A DNA stretch of 64,000 bases from the NCBI GenBank assembly GCA_030998225.1, contig JAPYXD010000484.1, positions 5,952,001 through 6,016,000 on the forward strand, written 5' to 3'. Below are positions 55,566 to 64,000 of this stretch, one piece after another; the first letter of the stretch is position 1; each line of letters opens with the position of its first letter. Under the pieces are notes generated by a model. It did no database searches. It was given only the letters and a program-made list of their open reading frames with translations, and was not told where the DNA came from. Both the position numbers and the translations under genes were made by a program. This stretch comes from Diplolepis rosae (taxonomy: Eukaryota; Arthropoda; Insecta; Hymenoptera; Diplolepididae).

Positions 55566-57560
55566 GGTGACCCATTTTAATCTATAATCCCAAATATCTT
55601 CTAAAATACTTTATCTATGAAAAAATAGTTCGGAAAAAAGTTTACCAGGACCGAGGGGGACATTTGACTGTACCATTAATTTCGACCTTGAGGTCAATTT
55701 TCAAGGTAAAATGGAGGTAAGACCCCTTTCTTAAATGAGAACTCCTATTTTTTACTGCGGATTTAAAAAGAGCGGAAGATTTCACGTCAAAAATGACCTG
55801 TGGAAAAATGGTTTTTATGACCTTGGAGAGGTAAAAAATTAAGGTCAAATGTCTGAGAAACGACCAGATGCCCTTTTTCTGAATTTTCTTGGTTTTTCGG
55901 GGTAAACAAACGTTCAAGATGCTTCACGAAAGTCGATGAAATGTTAAGGTGTACATCACCTTAACCATTATGACCTTCAGGTCAATTTTCAAGGTGACTT
56001 GAAGGTCAAGACGATTTTTCTTAGATTGGACTCTGTGCCCGGATACATTTTTTTTGTAGAGTTCAGGCTGTGGATTTTAAGATCTCTGAACTATCATGCT
56101 TACCACATTATTCTAACGCAAGCCCTAAGGCCCCATCATATTTTAGCGCGTATTAATTTTTGTTAATGGGCTTTGCAAATGGTACAGAATGGTCCTAGTT
56201 TCTTTCGATATGTACTTTTCTCAGATGAAAGTAAATTCTACAGCGACGGACAGCTCAATAGACATAACTGTCATTATTGGTCGGACGAAAATCCTCACTG
56301 GTACAGATCGATGGATCATCGAAATCGATGGAGTGTTATGGTGTGGTGCGGAATAGTAAAAGGCTATTTAATTGGACCCTACTTTTTTGACGGAAACGTT
56401 GACAGACACACTTGCTTAGAGTTGTTAAGGGACCATTTACCTGGACTATTGGAGAACGTTGACTCAGCAGCAAGACAAAGAATGTGGCTTCAACAAGTTG
56501 GTGCTCCGCCACATTTTGCACTCATCGTACGTGAGTTTTTGAACTTAAATTTCAATGGGAGATGGATTGGACGAGGAGGTCCATTCGAATGGTCCCCCTG
56601 CTCACCAGATCTAACATCACCTGATTTTTTTATGGGGTTGTATTAAAAATGTAGTTTTTGCTCAGCGATCAACAACAGGAGAAGATCTGATGGAAAGGAT
56701 TCGGAGAGCTTGCGCAGCCATCTCTCGAGAAACTTTGCTGACAACTGTGGAAGGTTTTGAAAGATGTCTACGTTTGTGTCTTCAAGCCAATGGAGAGCAC
56801 TTCGAACAGTTACTCCGTGGCTGATTGTAACACTGGTAACAATGATGAGAGACAAGGGACTCACGTTAATCAACCACCCGAAACGTGAGAGACAAGGGGA
56901 ACTCAGGACAAGAAAGCACCCCAAAGGAAACAGAACTTACTACGTCCACGCCGTTGTTTCTGGGTAACGCTAAAAGTAAGGACAAAGTGTCTTTTTTTTG
57001 TAACTAGTCACAGAGAAGTGACATTGTCAAGATTGTCACATTTGTAACTACATAGTCACAGTCTTGACATCTTATCCAAAATTATTGTTACTGTCTGGGT
57101 GTGTTTGGGGGGAATGTTATGATAACAATCCACAGCCTGAAGTCTACAAAAAAAATTTATCAGGGCACAGAGTTCAATCTAAGAAAAATCGTCTTGACCT
57201 TCAAGTCACCTTGAAAATTGACCTGAAGGTCATAATGGTTAAGGTGATGTACACCTTAACATTTCATCGACTTTTGGGAAGCATCTTGAACGTTTGTTTA
57301 CCCTGAAAAACCAAGAAAATTCAGAAAAAGGGCATCTGGTCGTTTCTCAGACATTTGACCTTAATTTTTTACCTCTCCAAGGTCACAAAAATCATTTTTC
57401 CACAGGTCATTTTTGACGTGAAATTTTTCACTCTTTTTAAATCCGCAGTTAAAAATAGGGGTTCTCATTTAAGAAAAGGGTCTTACCTCCAGTTTACCTT
57501 GAAAATTGACCTCAAGGTCAAAATTGATGGTACAGTCAAAATAGATTAAAGTGGGTCACC
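55566..57560 (+). mobile_element. Tc1/mariner-superfamily element with terminal repeats of about 430-500 bp
   Basis: The left end is GGTGACCCATTTTAATCTA and the reversed right end GGTGACCCACTTTAATCTA. Inverted similarity extends from 55656 to about 56080 on the left and from 57540 back to about 57130 on the right. The left arm has an extra 70 bp near its tip. A decayed transposase lies between. The arms are rich in TGACCTT/AAGGTCA words. It directly abuts the GAAnnTTC foldback on its left. Confidence 0.8.
56173..56825 (+). pseudogene. Tc1/mariner-type transposase, catalytic residue lost and frameshifted
   Basis: The frame from 56173 holds the first catalytic aspartate in LFSDESKFYSDGQLNRHNC and the block NRWSVMVWCGIVKGYLIGPY. 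The second catalytic site reads LQQVGAPPH, where the family motif QQDGAPPH would have aspartate, so D is replaced by V. The third region is SPDLTSPDFF. A one-base shift after FFMG (about 56636) moves the C-terminus (KNVVFAQRSTTGEDLMERI to EHFEQLLRG, ending about 56823) into another frame. The N-terminal DNA-binding part is missing. Confidence 0.85.
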
Positions 57561-57906
57561 GTGTATATTAGCACTATTAGATTTTCTCAATGGAGTGTAG
57601 TTACCGATGCTTACTTGCTCCAAGAAAGCGTTAACATATTCTGGGCTTGCAAATTCCAATACTGTTTGACTTCTTCGCTCAAGTTCTGTTAGCTGATACT
57701 CATTTGTTGACACTCTCAATGGTTCTGACGTTCAGTTGTTCTCCGGTTTATTTGTTTTATAGAAGCGTTGACGCATTCATCACCACGTCATTTGATTAAC
57801 TCTCTCGAGATATAATGTGATAGATTTACTAAATAAAGTAGTCAAGAACATCCATCCATTTGGTTTAAATTCTATTCTTTTGATTTGTGTTTTATATGTG
57901 ATCACA
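57561..57906. other. Possible upstream region of the following pseudogene
   Basis: No coding frame is seen. The stretch separates the Tc1/mariner element from the next coding remnant. Confidence 0.3.
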
Positions 57907-59709
57907 ATGCCCCAGAAATGCATGAATCGTCCAAATTATTTCTGCTATGTATGCGGTTCGTTAATGCATCTACGATAAAAAAAATCATATGGATTATACT
58001 TCAATCGTGAAGTTGCTAATTTGGATAAGAATTACGTACCAAACTACTGTTGTTCATATTATTTGCGATATCTGTTAGGTTGTGTGAAAGGTGCTCCAAT
58101 GTCAATGAAATTTGCAGTTCCCATGATTTGGAAGGGACAAAAAAATCATGTAGATGATTGCTATTTCTGTTTGGCGCAGGTGTCTTCAGGCATTATTCGG
58201 TACATGAAAAGAAAAGTTGACTATCCTGATCTGAACTCAGCACAACGCCCCTTACCTCATAGTGACATTCTTCCTGTACCTATTCCACCAGAACAAGAGA
58301 AAGTCTTAATACGAATATTCTAAAATGATTTTAGAAGATCAATGTGGACGGATGTCAAATGAAGAAGATGATAAAATTGAAACTGAAGTATCTGCTCTTT
58401 TAGATTCAATGGAGCCAATGTTAATAGGTCAAAAAGATTTGAATGATCCTTGTAGGGACTTAGAATGTAAGTATCGAACAGTGTCGGTGGTAACGCACTC
58501 AATTGAATGGTTTGACAGATACAGCCATTTCTGTCTCATAACAAAATATCTCGTATTTCGATTCTAGTGGTTAAAGGGTTAAATATGTGTATCGCGAAAA
58601 AGAATTTTCTGAGTTATTCAGTGAAGATGATGACTTCTACTATTGTAACGATATTTCGGGTTTGATAGAAGCTCTGCGAATAGAATACAAGTTATTCATA
58701 AATTCTTGCAAATCTGGATTGAAAGCTGTCCTCCTACATAACGGTAATGAATATCCTTCAGTTCCAGTGGCATAATCGCGAGTCATGAAAGAAACCTATG
58801 AGAATATGAAAATTGTTTTGCAGGAAATAAAGTATTCGGTACACAATTGGTACATATGTTCAGACCTCAGAGTTGTTGCACTTCCGAGTGGGTTACAACT
58901 TGGTTTTACGAAACATAGTTGTTTCTCATGCGAATGGGTTAGAAATCTTCATTATATAAAGAAAGACTGGCCTGTCCGCAATGATTTTTCTATAAGTCAG
59001 TAGAATGTTATTCAAAAACCTATTGTAGATACTGAAAAAATCATTTTACCACCTCTCCACATCAAGTTAGGTTTAGAAAAAAACTTAATAAAGGCCATGA
59101 AGAAAGACAAGCCTGGATTTTTTTATCTGAAAAAGATACTTCCAGAGCTGAGTGAAGCGAAGCTGAATGAAGGTGTACTCAATGCATCACAAATAAGGGC
59201 TATTCTTAAAGATTGCAACTTCAAAAGTATATTGAAACAAAAAGAAAAGAGAGTTTGGAATGTTTTCGAAGCAGTTTCTATAGGCTTTTGTGGTAACACA
59301 AAAGATCCTGAGTATAAACAGATTATCGAAGAATTGCTGATTTTGCTGATTGCTTATAAAGCACCATCTCAGAAGGTTCTATTGGCTTGCGTTACATGTT
59401 TACACGTCCTCAAAAATGGTCAAAAACACGTTTTTGGGACTTTTGACCTCGTTTCTCTCGAAAATTAGAGCCAATTCTCTACTTCTATCTGCGGATTCTA
59501 CGGGAAGAAACCTATTGAAATCACTTATCATTGGTCAAGTGCCAAAAAAAATTTCGAAAATGTCGGACAGTGATATTAATTGGTTTCCACGATTTAAGAG
59601 TTTGAAATTGTCTGCGAGGACATCTGTGGGAAAAGTGTGCTATCTGATACCGAGACATGTATCTGAAAAAGCAGACAGTGACACTTCAACTCTACAATCA
59701 AAATTGTAA
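57907..59709 (+). pseudogene. Uncharacterised multicopy arthropod protein, broken
   Basis: Conceptual reading starts at ATG 57907 (MPQKCMNRPNYFCYVCGS) with an N-terminal Cys-rich part that includes KNHVDDCYFC. Blocks follow at 58021-58323, 58590-58775 (LKAVLLHNGNEYPSVPVA), 58785-59003 (MKETYENMKIVL, CFSCEW) and 59040-59468 (ILPPLHIKLGLEKNLIKAM, with SEAKLNEGVLNASQIRAI). At least four stops or shifts and an insertion near 58470-58580 separate them. I associate the KNHVDDCYFC and LPPLHIKLG blocks with a family of uncharacterised proteins repeated in many arthropod genomes and probably spread by a mobile element. The function is unknown. Confidence 0.6.
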
Positions 59710-60186
59710 AATTATTAAATGCTGAAACGCAATACATCGAGGTCTTCCCGTGGAGAAAGTGATATTAATTATAGTGCAGTTCATAAAAATCTGTATAAAT
59801 AGTGATTAATATTACTATCATGATTAGGATTGCCGCAATTTAAATTTTTATTATTATACAATTTTTAATCTTCATGATGATGAATAATTATTAAGATTTA
59901 AAACATAATAATAATTATTATAAATTTTTAATGTGGAAATCTCAAGTATTTTTTAACTGTCTTTTGTGCTGATAAAATTTGTGTTTATTGTACGCGCAGA
60001 CGTTTCGCCTGTGGCTTTTTTGCTCCGATGTGCTCATATCATCTACACGATATGTAATGACTCGCTCAGAATAGGAACGGATGGAGAATTGCATCAAACC
60101 AGTCCCAGGACTGCTGACTTTAACAACAACAGACTAATTTTGGGTCTCTGAAAGAAAAAAGAGACTCATCATTATATTAGAACAAG
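59710..60186. other. No gene recognised
   Basis: AT-rich sequence with several near-palindromic ATAATTATTA stretches; nothing further supported. Confidence 0.3.
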
Positions 60187-60985
60187 ACTTTCTTCCCTTT
60201 TTTAGGCTCATTAATAGAACTGGGGTATTGCTTTATTATAAACATAATACTTACAGTAAAGTACTTATTGTTTCCCGCGTATTCTTTCAATTATTATAAT
60301 TTACATGAGAAAAGCAAGTGTAGTTTTTCACGCGTATATTATATGTGTTGATTGAAAAGTGTAATTGTTCACGTTTTCAAGACTATAAATCGAACTCCAG
60401 TATCGGTTTATTATTAATATAATATTTTTAAAGAGTATTGTCTCCCGAAAATTTAGACCGTTATCAAAAACTACTCGGAGAAAAATGAAGATCAGATAAA
60501 TATGAATGATTACTGAAAACCAGGAATGACTACAAAGTAAGAAAAGAGAGTATTAAACAGTACAGAACTCATTCCCAGACTACGTAACACTCTCTTTTCT
60601 CACCTGCTGGTCGCATTCCTGGTTTTTAGTAACCATTCATGTTCTTCTTATATCTATTTTTCTCTATGTATATAAGAACAAGTCTAGTTTTTGAGTGTAT
60701 ACTACTTATACGTGCTAACTAAAAGTGTAATTCTTTGCGGTTTTAGGATCAAAGATAGAACTGGGGTATTGATTCATTATAAACATAATACTTGCAGTAG
60801 AGTATTATTTCCCGCGTATACTTTCAATTATTATAATTTGAGAAAAACAAGTCTAGTTTTTTACGCGTATATTTTAAGTGTTAATTAAAAAGTGTAATTT
60901 TTCGCGTTTTTAAGACTATAAATCGAACTACAGTATCGGTTTACCATCAATAGAATATTTTAAAAGAGTATTATCTCCCGCCTTA
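60187..60985. repeat. Tandem repeat, unit about 170 bp, with a palindrome inserted
   Basis: A phrase like AAAAGTGTAATTNTTCGCGTTTT recurs near 60356, 60718 and 60888. AGAACTGGGGTATTG lies at 60208 and 60749, AATCGAACTMCAGTATCGGTTTA lies at 60390 and 60920, and TTTCCCGCGTATWCTTTCAATTATTATAA occurs in each full unit. Neighbouring units start about 170 bp apart. One unit is broken by a hairpin at 60479-60665 (arms TGAAGATCAGATAAATATGA and complement). Confidence 0.7.
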
Positions 60986-61383
60986 CTTGAGTTTGGTGCA
61001 CTCGATCTCATGCTTATGGCATACTACGAGTTCCGATGAAATATCTTCATCTTAATAATCGATTTTTTTATTAGAAGTAGAGAGGGGTAGGGCTATCGAC
61101 GGATGAATTTTATTGTATTTTATTTTATTGACTGTATTGAATAGGGATACTTTGTGAGATTGATTAAATTAGATAAATATGTTTTACCTCATTGACTGTT
61201 ATTAATTAATTATATTTTTCATGATTAATGTCAGCACGCGATTATAGTTCACCTTATATCATTTAGTCACTACGTTACCTCATTGAATTCCATTAATAGT
61301 ATTAAATCTATTAACCACTTATAATTCTTAATTTTGTTGACTGATTTTATTTTACAGAGTAATATAATAGATTTAATGATTTT

Positions 61384-61613
61384 TGTAACGATCGAATCTA
61401 GGCTAAACAGTGTACCGACATTTGTGTTAGTCATTTAAAATATAGAGTTCACCACTAAAATTCGAGATTTATCTTCATAGATAGTAATCGTGGCAAATAT
61501 TTTGTATAGCTAACCCTATTTACTAATTTGTAAGAAGATAAATCTCCCCTTAGAAATAAAGAACTTATAGCCAGATCGAGTCTTCACTTCTTCTCACGTG
61601 CATGAACCCTACA
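61384..61613. repeat. Candidate solo LTR
   Basis: The stretch begins TGTAACG and ends CCCTACA, has AATAAA at 61555 and an LTR-like size of 230 bp. The bases just outside (ATTTT before, ATTTA after) match at four of five positions. No internal retroelement sequence adjoins it. A partial fifth unit of the 170-bp repeat lies downstream at 61680-61800. Confidence 0.35.
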
Positions 61614-62439
61614 ATTTATTACAATTGCATAAGCCGAATCTCTTAATAATCCACTAGGCAAATTAATAATGTTACAATATAAGAACAAGTAAAATTTTTA
61701 AGCGACATTATACGGGTCAACTTTAAATGTAATTCTTCGCGTTTTCAGTATTATAAATTAAAGTACGGTGTCGATTTACTATGAATACAATATTTCGAGG
61801 AATAAAGTCTGAAGAACTATTGGCATCTGGTTTTTTTTAAGCAAATACGTGATTCCTTCCAGCATAAAAGAAGGCGAAAGTTCTGGTTTGTCAATAATGT
61901 TCTGTATTCATCTGGCCAAAACAGGATGAACACAAGTCAGGGACTTGTACCAGAAGTTGTGCAACAAGTCCGATCAAGGTACTTTCCACTTTTTCGCCCT
62001 ACTCAAAACTCTAGATATGTAAACGTATTCTGTGTTGTTTGAATACTGGTTTTTAAACATTACTTTTTTATTGCAAAATTAAATGAAAATTTTGGGTGCT
62101 AAATTTTGTTCACTCATATGATTCAGATCAATATTAAAATCGCTGGAATTTCCGTAAAAAGAATTCAGCCACCACAATCTTACTGAAAGGACACACCATA
62201 ATTTTTCCAATTTAAAATATTTTTTAATAATAAAATATATAGAAATTATTGAAATATACAAAAAAGTATATAAAAAGTTTCATAAATGTGAAGCGTTTTA
62301 TTCCTTTTAATAAAACTCATCAAAATAAGCTATTTTTCCTTTGTTTACATGTATTGATACTCTTAAGGAACTGTTGCATCTTGATGCCCTAGCAGTTTAT
62401 CGCATTCTGTACGATCATATCAACGGCACTTTTTGGTCA

Positions 62440-62545
62440 AATCTAGGCTGACTGTCCCTGATCACCCTCTTTAAAGTTCAGATCTTGCTCCCTGTGATTT
62501 TGATTTGTTTCCGGAAGTGAGAAAACAACTGAAATGTTTTTAATT
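62440..62545 (+). pseudogene. Short mariner transposase remnant
   Basis: A reading near 62455-62540 gives SDLAPCDFDLFPEVRKQLK, resembling the third catalytic region of mariner transposases (SPDLAPCDFFLF). Only about 30 codons are recognisable. The hairpin at 62579-62771 follows. Confidence 0.5.
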
Positions 62546-62578
62546 TCGAGCGAAATCAATCTTCTGGGAACATGGGAC

Positions 62579-62771
62579 TACTCGATAAGAAGGCTTGCAT
62601 TAAAAAGTATTAAAAGAGTTAAATTTGGACAAAACGGGGATTCGAGAAGCAACTTTTAAATTCCTTTCAATTACTTGAAATAAAAGTGCATTCAGAAGTT
62701 GCTTTCTGAACCATCGTTTTGTCCGTATTTGACACTTTCAATACTTTATAATGCAAGCCTTCTCATCGGGA
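62579..62771. repeat. Inverted repeat
   Basis: The left arm GATAAGAAGGCTTGCATTAA is mirrored by AATGCAAGCCTTCTCATC on the right, and inner TTTGGACAAAACGG by CGTTTTGTCCGTATT. Arms of about 65-75 bp. Confidence 0.7.
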
Positions 62772-63206
62772 ACCTGTGTGATGACTTTCAGAAGAAAAGT
62801 GCAAGGCCTAGTCCGACGAATAGTTTAGATATTGTAAAATTCTAGTAGGGACTTATGCCTGAATAAGGTTTTATACAATTTATAAAATTTTGCATTCTCA
62901 TGATTAAATTTCCACTGAGAGACTTTTTGTTAGAGTAAATCATAAAAATGAATTACATTTTAGTATGATATCGTTTCAAAATTATGCGAAGTTAATATTT
63001 TCGTTTGAATAAATGGAATATATGTTCTACTCATTGTTATAAAACCTACGAGAATTTGAAATTCACTATATCAAAGTTGCAAAGCAAAACAAAGAATATG
63101 TGAATCTGAAAACCACTACATGAAAAATCACTCACTCTACCAAAAGGTTTAACTTTCAGAAGTGACAAGAGAGGAGGTTTCAGTGGAAACACATACACAA
63201 ATATTA
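62772..63206. other. No gene recognised
   Basis: AT-rich flank of the mariner derivative. Confidence 0.3.
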
Positions 63207-63756
63207 TCAGGTGTACAAAGAAGTTTCCGCCGTTTGACAAAAGTTGGCGTCACCAGTAAGTTTTGGTTGAAATTGACAGATGTAAAACGTCTTTGTCGTA
63301 AGGTTGAACATCTGTCAACAACATAACTTTAAAATATTAGTGAATTTTTATCAGTATAATATATTCTTTTGTGTGCGAAAATGTCGAGTTTTGAGCCAAA
63401 TAAGTGTCATTTGCGGGAACTTCTGATTTACTTCATCAATTTGAAGCAATCTGCAACTGAGGCGTATCGATTGCTTGTAGAAAGATATGGTGAGGCTGCC
63501 TTAAGTGGAAGAAGTTGACGTGAATGGTTTCAAAAATTTAAGAACAGTGAATTTGACATCGAAGACAAAGAACGTAGCGAAAGGCTGGAAGTGTACGAAG
63601 ACGCGGAATTGGAATCATTATTGGATTAAGATTCATGCCAAATGCAAGAAGAACAATACGATGGACAATACTTCAAATAAAACATACGGTTCCATTCTTT
63701 CAGAATGAATGCCCAATTTTCAATAAAAAACTACGGAAACTTATTTGTACACCTGA
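63207..63756 (+). mobile_element. Mariner deletion derivative, copy 2 (complete ends)
   Basis: The ends TCAGGTGTACAAAGAAGTTT and, reversed, TCAGGTGTACAAATAAGTTT are flanked by TA (63205-63206 and 63757-63758); total 550 bp. The ORF begins at ATG 63381 (MSSFEPNKCHLRELLIYFIN), carries two internal stops, and jumps from QEE to YDGQYFK and stop, which joins the transposase N-terminal region to its last residues. The junction is shared with copy 1 at 34775-35125. It can only move with a transposase supplied in trans. Confidence 0.9.
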
Positions 63757-64000
63757 TATTATCATACCTGATTCATCTTCACATATTGAAGTACGCAATG
63801 ATACACTATTTATAATCGCACACGCTTGAATTATATTTCAGAATCACTTTTTGGGTCCGATCCCTCTAACCCTACCTATATCTTGAATAACTAAACGTAT
63901 TTCTAATGCCTAAAGCCTCTCGGCTATTCTCGCTTGCTATATTCTGAAAGAAATCTCGCTTATAAGCCAATACTGAGTTGGACAGACTTGGATATATAGA
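63757..64000. other. No gene recognised
   Basis: The end of the window; AT-rich without visible features. Confidence 0.3.

Noticed and set aside
60187..60985. CRISPR-like array
   Set aside because: Units are long (about 170 bp), diverged and contiguous without spacers, and the DNA is animal.

Overview
The window looks like nuclear DNA of an insect, most probably a hymenopteran and perhaps a parasitoid wasp. It is AT-rich, its genes have GT-AG introns, and it carries an insect 7tm_6 odorant receptor of the hymenopteran type. It is packed with mariner, Tc1, R1 and Ty3/gypsy elements. The order is inferred from family resemblance, not from any search. Three plausible host genes are visible; almost everything else is transposon debris at different stages of decay.

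Host genes. (1) A zinc-finger gene on the plus strand at 4181-7403 has four exons whose phases all fit: a long acidic, low-complexity region followed by three C-terminal fingers, the last two resembling the terminal finger pair of longitudinals-lacking (lola) isoforms. (2) A small THAP-domain gene on the minus strand at 24615-22828 has two exons, with a 751-bp foldback element in its only intron. (3) An odorant receptor gene on the minus strand at 41297-30565 has six exons and 407 codons. Its first three exons lie at 41.3-40.0 kb and its last three at 31.0-30.6 kb, separated by a 9-kb intron full of transposons.

Mobile DNA, left to right. Three successive foldback palindromes lie at 2.0-3.2 kb. 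A GGAATATTCC-rich TIR element lies at 8.6-9.7 kb. A pair of 41-nt hammerhead-like motifs, as carried by Penelope-like elements, faces in opposite directions at 11.6 and 12.05 kb. An internally deleted mariner sits at 13.7-14.7 kb and two R1-type LINE fragments at 15.4-18.7 kb. A gypsy pol fragment (24.7-26.8 kb) is fused to a dead mariner (26.8-27.75 kb), followed by a row of palindromic MITE-like elements at 27.9-30.1 kb.

The receptor intron holds a mariner with a Tc1 element inside it (31.2-34.4 kb), a mariner deletion derivative (34.8-35.1 kb) and four TIR elements nested inside one another, with an R1 fragment in the second shell (36.06-39.94 kb). From 43.3 to 52.0 kb a TA-flanked TIR element contains a complete but disabled env-bearing gypsy element with matched LTRs and a CCGC target duplication. 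Beyond it lie a (GTCT)n tract with a degenerate tandem array (52.2-53.2 kb), a foldback built of GAAnnTTC motifs (54.5-55.6 kb), a Tc1/mariner element with very long terminal repeats (55.6-57.6 kb), a broken copy of an uncharacterised multicopy protein family (57.9-59.7 kb), a 170-bp tandem repeat (60.2-61.0 kb) and a second copy of the mariner deletion derivative (63.2-63.8 kb).

No CRISPR array, operon, rRNA or tRNA gene was recognised, as expected for this kind of DNA. Coordinates of exons, LTRs, TIRs and target duplications were read by eye from the sequence. Family names rest on recognised motifs and need a database search to confirm.
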